64,000 nt of DNA, taken from Mycoplasma sp. CSL7503-lung. Lineage in GTDB: Bacteria; Bacillota_I; Bacilli_A; Mycoplasmatales; Metamycoplasmataceae. Where the stretch lies: positions 26,657 through 90,656 of the forward strand of contig NZ_JAOPHP010000001.1 in the NCBI RefSeq assembly GCF_025515455.1. The letters run 5' to 3'. The notes under the pieces are model-generated. The model saw only the letters and a list, made by a program, of their open reading frames with translations, did not search any database and was not told the origin of the DNA. This document shows positions 32,526 through 44,029 of the stretch, one piece after another; the stretch's first letter is position 1; each line of letters begins with the position of its first letter. The position numbers and the translations under genes are program-made.

Positions 32526-35500
32526 ATGAATAATAAAATACTAGAAAATTTGAAAATTTGAAAAAAATCTTTATTAGATCTAACTTTAAGAAATAAAGCA
32601 TTAAATTTCAATATTTTTTCGGAAAAAAATAAAATCGGAATACCATTTATAGCTCCGAACTTAAATATATTTTTAAATGAAACTACAAACTATAAAAACG
32701 TGGATATCGAAAACTTAGATACTAAAAAAATGAATTTAAGTTCTACGGATGCAAAAGTAGATTTAGACACATTATTAAAACATAATATTAATGTAAATAA
32801 TAAAAAATCTATTTATTCTAGTGTAAACGGAAAAGAACAAAGTGATAGATTAAAAAAACTTTATAAAAACTACATTTCGTTTCAAGAAGAGTTTGCTATC
32901 AACACATTATTTGTTTCGGTTGGTTATTTAAAATGATTTGAAAATCCAGAAGATGATCAAGAACATTTTGCTCCCTTAATGTTAATTTCAGCAAATTTAA
33001 AAGAAGAAAACAAAAATAAACAAAGAATTTATCAGCTTAATTTTGATGATGAATCAATATTACAACCTAACGAAACACTTTTACAAAAATTAGAAACTAC
33101 ATACAAGATAAAAATAGATGTTTCTGTTTTAGATAATGAATTAGATAATTACTCAAAATATCTAAAATTCAAAGAATTAATTTCTTCTAAATTCAACGAT
33201 CCTAGATGAGAAATTATTGATGAATTATATTTATCCGTTTTTAACTTTAGTAAAATAAACATGCATAAGGATTTAGAAGAAAACGAAGATAAAATAGTGT
33301 TGAATAATTTTATAAAATCTATTTCCGGAGATGATGAAAATAAAGAATTCGAAAAAATAGACGAAACTAATATAGAAGAAAAATTTAAAAGCAATGAGCT
33401 GTATCATGTTCTAGATGCCGATTCATCCCAAGAAATTGCTATACAAAAGGCTATTCAAGGTCAAAGTTTTATTTTACAAGGTCCACCAGGAACAGGAAAA
33501 TCACATACAATAACTAATATAATTAGTGAATTACTTGCAAGAGAGAAAAAGATACTTTTTGTTTCTGAGAAAAAAGCTGCTTTAGACGTTGTTTATAACA
33601 ACTTAAAGAAAATAGGGTTAGAATCATATTCGATCCCGATCCATAATGAAGATTTAGATAAAAAAGTAATCTTAAACGAACTATACAAATCACTTGAAAA
33701 AGGCAATAAAAACATTAATATAATTAATTCTCAAATTGAAAATATTATTACTAAATATAGTAATTCATCTAATTTTTTAAATAATTACGGTAAAGAACTC
33801 CTTTTACAAAGAGAACCTATTAAAATGAATTTATATCATATGATTTCTAATTATTATAATTTAGAAAAATATGATGATGTATATTTTAAAATCGATAATT
33901 TTAATAATTTAAAACTAGAGCAAGTAGAAAAAATCTCAAATTTACTAATTGAATTTGAAGAAAGAATGAATTTTTTTGATAAAAACCCTTCTATTAATTC
34001 ATGATGAGGGCTTAAATGAAATTCATATAGTGAGCTGGAAAAAGAAGAAATATTATCACTAATATATAACATTAATTCAAAAATTTCAAATATAGATAAT
34101 TTATTAATTCAAGAACACAAAGACTTTACTTTTAATAAAGAAAAATTTGGTTTTAATATTGAAATAATTACAAACATTTTTAAAAGAATAATTGATTTTA
34201 AGAATAAATATCAGTCAAAAATAGATATAAATGCTTTTAATAAAGAATTAGATTTTGAAATTGATTTATATCAAAAAATGTATGAAGAATCTTCAAAAAT
34301 TGATATTTTAAAAAACAAATTATATAATTTATACAATTTAGAAAAAATTGATTTATTTGATTTTAATAAAATTAGAAATATTTATTTAGAAAACAAAAAT
34401 AAATTTTTTAAATTTTTAAATTCTAAATGAAGATCTACAATTAAAGATATAAATAGTTTTTCAAAAGAGTCAAAAGCTAATTTAGAATTATTTGAAGGTA
34501 ATATTGACTATATTATTGAGTATAAAGATAGAAAAAAATTAATTGAAGAATATATAGATAAGCTAAATTATAAAATCAGTGATTATAAAACCGATAATAT
34601 AAAACAAACCTTAGATATGCTGATATTAATTTCTTTTATTAAAGAACAAGAAAAAATTAGTAATTTCAGAATTAATATTCAAAACTTTATAATGTTAGTG
34701 AATAATGATTCTGGTTATATTAGAAATTTAAATGCATGAATAATTGATAATGATCAATGAATACAAAATATTAATTCATTACAAAGTTTATTTAAATCAG
34801 ATATTTTAAACCTTAAAAATTTAAATAAAATGGATTTAGAATTGAAATTAAATAAACTAATTTCAGATCAATCATATATACGTTCTATTACAGAATTAAA
34901 TAATAATATTATTGAATTAAAAAATAATTATTTATATGACTTCATTGATAGAATTTTTGAATTAAAAAATTCAGAAAATTACAAAGAAATGTTTTTAAAA
35001 AGGCTATATAAACTGCTAATAGATTATCATTTAAATCAAATTAATGATTCTTATAAATTTACAAATACTACTTTAGAAATAAATAAAAACGAATTTTCAT
35101 TAATAGATGAAGAAATTAAAAAAATAGCAAAAATAAAAATAGATGCAAAATTATTGAATCAAATCCCTTCTATGGAAGGTATTGGTGCTTCAAATCCAGA
35201 GATAAAAATTTTAAAAGCTGAGGCTAATAAATCTCGTAGAATTATGCCTTTTAGAAAACTATTTCAAAAAATACCAAATTTATTATTACAACTAAAACCA
35301 TGTTTAATGATGTCTCCATTATCAGTAAGTAAGTATTTAAGTGGGACTGATATAAACTTTGATGTAGTTATTTTTGACGAAGCTTCACAAGTTAGACCAG
35401 AAAATGCTATAGGTGCAATTTATCGTTCTAAACAACTTATAATCGTCGGAGATAACGAACAACTACCACCAACAAGTTTCTTCGATTCACTAAATGATAA

Positions 35501-37352
35501 CGAAGAGATTCAAGATGAATATGAAGATGAAAACGATATTTCAATTAAAGGTTTTGATTCGATTTTAGAACTATCAAATATAGCGCTCCCAACTATTAAA
35601 TTAAGATGACATTATCGTTCAGAATTTGATCAACTAATTTACCCTTCAAATTACGAAATATATGATAATTTAGTAACCTTCCCTGCAAGCAGAATGCCTG
35701 GACGTTTTGAGGCTATTCAGTTCCAAAAAGTAAACGGTATTTTTGATAACGGTATTAACAAAACTGAAGCTGAAGAAGTTATTAATATTCTTGAACAAAT
35801 AATGAAGAAAAAAGAAAAAAATATATCTATAGGCATAGTAACATTCAATATCAAACAGCAAATGTATATAGAAACATTAGTTGAAAAATTTAGAGATAAA
35901 CACCCAGAATACGAAGAATTTTTTGACAGAAAATCAAAAGAACCTTTATTTATAAAAAACATAGAAACAGTGCAAGGTGATGAACGTGATATTATAATTA
36001 TTAGTAGTGTATACGGTAAAGATATTAAAGGAAATGTTTCAATGCGTTTTGGTCCGATTAATCATAATAACGGTTATAAACGTTTAAATGTTGCCTTTAC
36101 AAGAGCTAAAAAAGGTGTAGTTCTTGTTTCATCATTATCTTGAACTGATATAGATTTAGAAAGAGCTAGTTCGCGTGGAATAAAATTCTTTAAAGATTAT
36201 TTAAAAATTGCAGAATTTGGAATTAATAACGAGATAATTCATTTAGAAAATGATATTAATAAATCCGGATTTGAAGATGAACTATATAACGAATTAACTA
36301 AACAAGGCTTTAAAATAAAAAGACATATTGGTAATTCTGATTTCAAAGTGGATCTAGCCGTATTAGATCCGAATAATGAAAATAATTACTTATTAGGTAT
36401 TGAAATTGACGCGGCATCATATAATTGAGCAAAAACAACACGCGATAGAGATAAACTAAGACAAGAAATTTTAAAAAATAGAGGATGAAGTGTATATCGC
36501 GTTTGAAGTATCGATTGATTCAGAAACAAAAGTCAACAACTTCAAAAACTTCTAGATGCTATTGAGTTGGCAATAAAATCAAATCAAGCCAAAAACGAAA
36601 AAATAGACGAAGTTGTTGTAGATAAACTAAACATCATAAGTGAAGATTATGATGAAATGAATGAAGAAATAGTTGTCGAAGAAAATTCAAAAATAAATAA
36701 CATTAATCAAAATATAGATAAAAACTATGATACTATAAATCAATATTTTGTCGTTGAAGAAAGAGAACCTGAAGAAATAGAATTTAATATTTGGCCAAAC
36801 TTAGACTTCAATACAATAAATAATATGCTTTACGAACTTTTTGAAGGTGATAAAGAATTATTATATAAAACACTACTAAAACAATATAAGATAATGCACG
36901 AAAAACAATTGCAAAACATATTTAAATATTCATTCAACACATCTACTTTTACCAAAAGAATAAGACAAGTATATGATGCAGTTATAAAAAGGTTTAGAAA
37001 CGAAGGTTTTATCAGAATAGAAAAAGGGTACGATGATACCGAAGATAATAATTTCATTATTCTCAATGAAGTTGATCCAAAAGAAATAATATTCTATGGA
37101 TATAACGAAGAAAACAAGAGAAAATCAAACGAAATAAGTGTATATGAATACAAAGATATAATATTAAAAATATTAAAACAAATACATTTTATAGATCGCG
37201 GATCTTTACATAAAAAACTATTAGAATATATCGGTTATAAATCTACCAATCTTCAAACTTCCAGAATTTTCAATTATGTTTTAGAAAAAATGATTAACGA
37301 AAATCTCATAAAATTTAATGAAGATGCAAACGTTTATAGTTTAAATGAATAA
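32526..37352 (+). CDS. DUF4011 SF1 helicase with nuclease and DUF3320 domains
   Basis: 1608 residues. The N-terminal DUF4011 signature is WKKSLLDLTLRNKALNF. Walker A QGPPGTGKSHT lies at about residue 317, Walker B IFDEASQVRP at about 950, and the GDNEQLPPT motif follows. The C-terminal SF1 motifs are ETVQGDERDIII and RLNVAFTRAKKGVVLV. Residues about 1240-1335 form a Vsr/DUF559-like PD-(D/E)XK nuclease (VDLAV, GIEIDAASY, RDRDKLR, GWSVYRVWS). A DUF3320 domain follows near 1420-1500. The central region (about 430-830) is helical. Proteins with this order are common in bacterial defence islands and act on DNA. No partner gene is coupled. Start after GGAAGG. Confidence 0.88.
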
Positions 37353-37391
37353 AAAATAATAAAATATGTAAAATTTCTTAAAAAGAAATAT

Positions 37392-37428
37392 AAAAATGCA
37401 CAATATTAAGTTGTGCATTTTATTTTTT
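37392..37428. terminator. Terminator after helicase-nuclease gene
   Basis: AAAATGCACAA / TTGTGCATTTT stem and T-run, usable on both strands between convergent genes. Confidence 0.85.
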
Positions 37429-37442
37429 AATATTTTATATTT

Positions 37443-38849
37443 CTAGAATTTATTTTTTGGTAAATATATGTAACCATCAATACTTCTAACATCTGTTATA
37501 GAAATGAAGGCATCTTCATCAACCTTACGAACATCATTTATTATTCTATTTACTTGTCTAAATAATGTAATAGATGTAATAACATAATATCCACTTGAAC
37601 TATATCCACCTTTAGCTTTAAATTTAGTAAATCCAGAAACAATTTTCTTATCTGATGAAATAACATTTGCAATTTGATTATGTTTTTTCATTGAATAAAT
37701 TTCGACTTTAACTAACTTAAATTTTGGATATAGTTTATTTAAAACTGCAATGTATACTACATTAGTTAATATTGTAGCAACAAAATTAGGAGATAAGTAT
37801 AACTCAAATTTTCAAGCCTTAGAAGTAATATCCTTAATCAATTCTGGGTTAGTTGAATTTGCATTAGCTTGGTCTAATAAAATAGAACCAGGTAATCACG
37901 AACCTAATAAAACACCAATTATTACAATAATTATATTCATATATCCTGAAATTGAACCGAATGATTTTTGTTTTTCATTAGCATATCATTCACCTATAAT
38001 CCCTGTCACTCCAGCTGTTCCACCAATTATTTGAATAATAGCAAAAACTCAAGCAAGTAAGAAACCATATACCGACGCTGAAATAAATAAAGCAATTATA
38101 TTACCACCATCGTTTCATAAAAGAGGAATAATAGAACTTAAAGACTCTTTATAACCTCCGTCTATGCTTTTAAAAACTTCTTTAATTCTTGGGTTAGAAA
38201 AATCACCTATTAAAGAAAAATTAGAGCCGGGAATAATACCTATCGAGAATGATATTATTGATGAAACAACTAAGAAAATAACTGTTAAATGTCCAAATAC
38301 TTTTCCTATTTTTTTGTATCCAAAAATAAATATAGGAATACTTAAAATAATATAAGCAATTCAAAATACAAATTGTTCGATTAAATTTCTTGTTATTACA
38401 CTAATTCCTGAATCTGGTTTAAAAAACACAACTATCAATCTTGCTAATGATTGACCAACTGCAGCAAGACCAAAATTATATATACCTACATTTTTAACCA
38501 AGAAAACACTTATCACACCGAAAAAAATAGCTGTAATTACGGTGATTAAGATTAATTTTCACATAGGCATTATAGAATATAATCTATTTAATTTAAGACC
38601 AAAATTAGACATTTTGGTTCTATTATAAATAGTATTTTTCTTAACCAATCTATTTCTGATTTGTTCTCCAGTGAATAAAACATCAGCAATATCTTGATCA
38701 AAATTATTACCTGTTATCTTATTTATTAATGATTGCGAATCATTAGAATATTGTTCAATTATATTTTCGTCTAAAATACATTCTTTTTCACTTTGGTCTA
38801 TATCAAGATCAACTTTTTTTTGATTCTTATCATCTAAATTATTATCCAT
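37443..38849 (-). CDS. YitT family membrane protein
   Basis: 468 residues. An N-terminal acidic cytoplasmic region of about 95 residues precedes about six helices of the YitT/DUF161 type (VGIYNFGLAAVGQSLARL, GGTAGVTGIIGEW). The C-terminal DUF2179 domain includes GGYSSSGYYVITSITLF and ISITDVRSIDG. Function unknown in the family; a transporter or sensor role has been guessed. Monocistronic. Confidence 0.8.
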
Positions 38850-38887
38850 TTTTAAATACCTCCCTATTATTAATTTTAAAAATAAAA

Positions 38888-38906
38888 ATGTAAACTAGTT
38901 ACATTA
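38888..38906. repeat. Imperfect palindrome upstream of GH20 gene
   Basis: ATGTAA-ACTAG-TTACAT forms a near-palindrome in the divergent region between yitT-like and GH20 genes. Possible operator. Confidence 0.35.
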
Positions 38907-39076
38907 TTGTTATATTTTTTATTATACTATTATTTTATATAATAGACTACAAAATTGGTTAAAAAACCACATTTTATATAATTCACATATTATATCATAT
39001 TTTTATTAAAAAGAAGTTTAAAAATATTAAATACAATTGCTATATTAATGACTTTGTTTCCTTTAAAATAATGTTG

Positions 39077-39093
39077 ATATGGTTAAACCATAT
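39077..39093. promoter_or_regulatory. Perfect palindrome just upstream of GH20 gene
   Basis: ATATGGTT and AACCATAT are separated by one A, 40 bp before the GH20 start region. Size and position suit a repressor operator or a short mRNA hairpin. Confidence 0.45.
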
Positions 39094-39645
39094 AAAAATA
39101 ATATATAAAGGTTAATTAGAGGTTAATAAAAATGTTAAAAATAATATTAAAAAAATTATTTCTCTAGGAATAATGAGCGCAGGAGTAGTTAGCTCTGCAT
39201 CATTAATTTTAGCGAACTCAAACCAAAATAAAAATGAAAGTAAAAAGACAATTGTTAAAGTTGATAAATTATACGCAGAAAATAATTCTACAACCGTAGA
39301 AGATTTAAGTCCAACTGACGAAGAACAAGAAAACCTAATCGTTGATGGCTCAACCGCAATAGCTTCTTCACAGGAAAACAATAACCCTGCTCAAAATGCC
39401 ATAGATGCAGCTAAAGCAACAACAAGATGAGCATCAAATCCAGGTTCTAACCCACAACATTTAGATGTTAAATTGAAAAATGCAAGTACAATTTCATCAT
39501 TTAATTTATTGTTTGAAAGAGATAATGTTAGAGAATTTAAAATTTTTGCTACTAACGAAGAAAATACAAATAATATAGAAAACGATAATAACTTAATTTA
39601 TCATTATAATGTAGACGCAAATAATAGACAAAATGTTTTTAAAAC

Positions 39646-39691
39646 AAACTTTACTAAAACAGTTAAAAACGCAAAAAATATTAGAATTAAA
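39646..39691 (+). repeat. 46-bp repeat, copy 1 (CBM32 domain 1)
   Basis: Identical to 40141-40186. Encodes the NFTKTVKNAKNIRIK core of two adjacent F5/8C domains 165 codons apart. The exact DNA identity, against diverged flanks, suggests recent recombination or gene conversion between the domains. Confidence 0.85.
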
Positions 39692-40140
39692 GTTTTAAAA
39701 TACGATCCAGATGGTAGAACAATACATTCCGGGGCAGGATGACAAAATGTTTCAATACAAAATTTTGAATTATACAAAAGACCTATCGATGATTTCGGAC
39801 CAACAAATCAACAACAACCTAATTTAATCAAAAATAATGCAACTGCTACTTCACCAGATAATGAAGGAGCAGGTCATACACCTGATAAAGTAGTTGATTC
39901 AAACGATCAAACAAGATGAGCCACAAACAGATCGGACAACGGTGTTGCGAGATATATAGATATTTCATTAACAGAACCTAAAAGTATATCTTCATTTAGA
40001 TTGCTTTTAGAACGTGCTAATGTTCGGCAATTTCAAATATTTGCTACTTCAGCGTCAGATACAAATAATATAGAAAATAACGATAATAAAGTATATGAAT
40101 ATAACGCTGAAGGAGACAACAGAAAAAAAGAAATTATACA

Positions 40141-40186
40141 AAACTTTACTAAAACAGTTAAAAACGCAAAAAATATTAGAATTAAA
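40141..40186 (+). repeat. 46-bp repeat, copy 2 (CBM32 domain 2)
   Basis: Second copy of the 46-bp identity at 39646-39691, in the same reading frame. Confidence 0.85.
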
Positions 40187-43100
40187 TTTACTAATTATGA
40201 TGCACAAGGGGTTGTGAATAAAACAAATTGAAGAAATATATCTGTTTTTAGTTTTGAAGCGTACAAAAAATTCATAGATTTAGATTCAGAAAGACAATAT
40301 CCCGCAGATCTTATAAGTGATACAAACCCTAACGATACAACAGCTACAAGTGAAGTTCAAGAAAATAGATTGAAAAATCAAGCTGTTGTTGCTAGCGCAT
40401 TAGAAAATAATACATTAACAGCTAATAAAGCAGTCGATGGAAATAGAGATAAACCATCTAGATGAGGTACACCAAGAGTTAATAATGGTGATAATAATTT
40501 TACTCCACCAACAAGAACATTAACTATTAATTTATACGGAGGTAAAACACTATCATCATTCAACGTTTTATTTGAACGCGACAATATTTCTGAATTCGAA
40601 ATTTATGCATCTTCAAAAGCAATGGATGCAAATATTGAAAATGAATCAAATAAAGTTTATTCATACAATGTAAACAACAAGTTAAATGATCGTAAAAAAG
40701 AAATTACTGCTAACTTTACAAAACCAGTAATTAATGCAAGAACATTAAGACTTAAAATTAAAAATTATCAAGCAAACGGAAAATCTGATAATGACGGTTG
40801 AAGAAGTGCTGCTGTAATTGAATTTGAAGCTTATAAAAAACAAATTGATTTTAATTCTGGATTCTATAGAGTACAATCAACATTGGAAAATTGACAACCT
40901 ACATTAAATGCTGAAAAAACTAAATTAGTATTACCGGAAGGTTTAGACAATTCAAAATTAAAATTATTTGCCGACTACGAACAAGTTATTGATGAACAAT
41001 ACAATGTTTATCAACCATTAACTGATAAAAGAGTCGTTCTTGATTTAAACTATAAAGACGGTGGTAGAGAATTTACAAAAACATATAATTTTGTAGTTCC
41101 AGGTAAACATACACAAACTGAAGATAAAAACCAAAAACCGAAAGTTGCTGTTGAGATCTCAGAATGATACTCAGACAGTAACGAGAAACTCGCTTTAAAC
41201 GAGGATTTAAAAGTATACTTCAAAGGTGAAATAAATGATAAAATTGATGCGGTCTTTAAGGAATTAAAAGAGGATTACAAAGAATTATTCGGAAAAGACT
41301 TGCAAATATTAAAAACAGATTCAAATGTTACCGAAGGAAATATTTTATTCGACTTATCAGAAAGTAAAATTGGTGGTTTCGATAACGAAACATATTCAAT
41401 GAATATAAATGATAAAGTTACAATTAAAGCTACAGATGCTGTTGGTGCATATTGAGCAACACGTACATTATTACAAATGATAAAATTAGACCCTGAGCAA
41501 AAACTTGTTAAAGGAGAAATGAAAGATTATCCAAAATTCAAGAAAAGAGGTATGTCATTTGACGTAGGTAGAAAAGCAGTTTCTATGGGTCTTTTAAAAG
41601 ATATTGTTAAACAAATGTCATGATATAAAATGAATGATTTCCAAGTTCATTTAACAGATAACTTAATTTTCTTAGAAGATTATTATGATCAAGCAAAAGG
41701 TTCAAACAACGCTCTTAAAGCATATTCTGGTTGAAGACTTGAATCAAGCCATAAAAATGATGAAGGTGTTACATTACATAACCAAGACTATCATTATACA
41801 AAAGCTGAATTTAAAAACTTTATTGATCAAAGTAGATTATTAGGTGTTGAAATTGTTCCAGAATTAGACTTTCCAGCTCATGCAATAGCATTTACTAAAT
41901 TACATCCAGAATTAGCAGTTCAAGGATATTCACAATTTGGTGGTGGAAAAAGATCCCTTGCTGACCATATTGACATTAGAAAACCAGAGGCAGTAAAATT
42001 AATTAAAGAAATCCTAGATGAATATGTTAATGAAGGTGGAATTTTTGATAAAACAACTGGAACTAATGTCCATATTGGTGCTGATGAATTCTTCTCTGAT
42101 CATGACGCTTACTATAGATTTGTAAACGATATGTTCTGGTACTTTAAAGAAAAAGAAGTTCAAGTTCGTATTTGAGGAAGTTTTAAATGATTTAAATCAA
42201 ATACCGAAAAAATCGATGAAGATTTAAAAGAAAATGTAATTATGAATATTTGAAGTTTACAATGAGCAGATCCTATTCAAATGTATAAAGAAGGATATTC
42301 ATTAATTCACACATTAGACCAACCAACTTATATAGTTCCTAATGGAAATGGTCGCCAAGGTGCATACCAAGATAGATTTAATGTTGGTTCAATTTATAAC
42401 GGATATGAAGCTAATGTAATTGGAGGAAATAGAATACCTGCAGGGTCAAAATAAATGCTAGGTGGTTCGTTTGCTGTTTGAGGTGACTCAATTATTGATA
42501 CTCACCATACAGGTCTTACTGAATATGATGAATTCTTGAGAATAAAAGAAATGATTCCGTATTTTGCAACAAGAGTTTGAGGAATTGGGGACGGTTTAGA
42601 TCAAAACTTTAACGATTATACAAATAACGTAGTAAATAAATTAAATTTAGCTCCCGGAATTAATCCAGGTCATGAATTTACATTAAAAGATTATGATAAA
42701 CAATTATTTAATTTTGATTTATCAGGTAAAAATGATAATGAAAAATTATTATCTAAATCTGGTGATGCAGTAAAAATGGAATTAGGAGAAAACACATCAT
42801 TAAAAGAAGATTTAGTTGGGGAAGATATCACAACCGCTATTGAACTTAAAGGTGGTAATTCACAAGTTAAATTAGGATATGGTAAATTACCATTTAATAC
42901 AAAAATAACCTTCAAAATTAAACGTGAAGAAGTGGATCAACCTGAAGAAATATTATTCTACGCTCCAACTGCATATGGTCAATTAGCAATTAAAACCAAG
43001 CAAAAAGATACAAATAAATTTGGATTTAGTCAGGAATTAAATGATTACTCATTTGATTATGAATTGCCAATTGGTGAGTGACACGAAATTAGTTTAGTAA

Positions 43101-43611
43101 CAGTTCCAAATAATAGAATGGTAGGAATTGTAAAATTATTTGTTGATGGCGTTGAAGTAGGTGGAGTACCGGTTGGTACAAATTATGTATTCAAAAACGG
43201 TAGACAACATACATTTAATGGGGCTTCAAGTTTATTTATTCCTATGGAATACTTAGGTTCTAATGAAAATTCATTCAAAGGTTTAATCAAAGATCTTAGA
43301 CATGATAAAGATTTCACTATTAATAAAGTAGAAAAAGATGCATTAGAACAACCGGAAGTTTCATTAAAAAATACTGTTGATTGAAATAATTTTGACGCAA
43401 AATATTTACAAATACCTTCTAACGAAGAATATGACTACCAAATTGAATTGTCAAAAGTAGACAAAGAAAATAAAATAGTTATCGGTAAAGTTATTATTAA
43501 CAAAAAATCAAATCCTGAAATTAAAGTATCTAAGAACTTTATTTTGGATAATAGCACAGTAACCAAAGTTCAACCCGACGAAAATAATAATAAACCAGAA
43601 GAACCAAATAC

Positions 43612-43725
43612 AACAACTGAAGAAAACTCAAGTGGTGAAGCAAACAACTCAACTAATTCAGATGCAACAACTGAAGAAAACTCAAGTAGTGAAGCAAACA
43701 ACTCAACTAATTCAGATGCAACAAC
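43612..43725 (+). repeat. Two 54-bp tandem repeats in GH20 linker
   Basis: A unit of 18 codons (EENSSGEANNSTNSDATT) occurs twice, differing at one codon, just before the membrane anchor. Copy-number change would vary the length of the surface stalk. Confidence 0.85.
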
Positions 43726-43893
43726 AGATTCAAATAAACAAAATCCAAATAACAACGAAATAAATTCAAATTCAAATAAAAAATCTAAAAATACAATAGG
43801 AATGATTGTAACAGGCGTTACAATAGCAACTATTATGTTATTTTTAGGATCATTATTAATATTCCTAAAAAGAAGAAAAAAATCTAAATAATT

Positions 43894-43927
43894 AAAAAAC
43901 AACACTTTTTATTGTGTTGTTTTTTAA
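43894..43927 (+). terminator. Terminator after GH20 gene
   Basis: AAAAAACAACA / TGTTGTTTTTT stem with short loop. Confidence 0.85.
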
Positions 43928-44029
43928 CGTTAAAATTCATTGAGTTTTATGAATAAAAAAACCATAATAAATTACAAAATAACTAAAATGTTAATATTAT
44001 ATTATTAAAAATAAAATATAAGGAGCATA

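Larger units (their letters stand above)
39132..43891 (+). pseudogene. Surface GH20 beta-N-acetylhexosaminidase, two lesions
   Basis: A protein of about 1585 residues if repaired. Order: signal peptide, three F5/8C (CBM32-like) domains (about 39360-39780, 39830-40270, 40380-40850), GH20b domain, then GH20 barrel with FDVGRKAVSMG, PELDFPAHA and the catalytic pair in HIGADEF (Asp-Glu at 42083-42088). After it come a LamG-like region, an Asn/Ser/Thr linker with a 54-bp repeat, a membrane helix and a basic tail. Lesion 1: ATG 39132, with a good upstream site, runs into TAG 39165 in its own frame; one extra A in the A7 run (39149-39155) would restore the signal peptide. Lesion 2: TAA at 42452, where homologues read Gln (IPAGxxQMLGG), splits the barrel. 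The fragment after it could restart at ATG 42455. The enzyme would remove terminal GlcNAc/GalNAc from host glycans. Confidence 0.8.

Noticed and set aside
43612..43725. Possible CRISPR-like direct repeats
   Set aside because: The 54-bp units are contiguous, in frame and encode a low-complexity linker. There are no spacers and no cas genes anywhere in the window.
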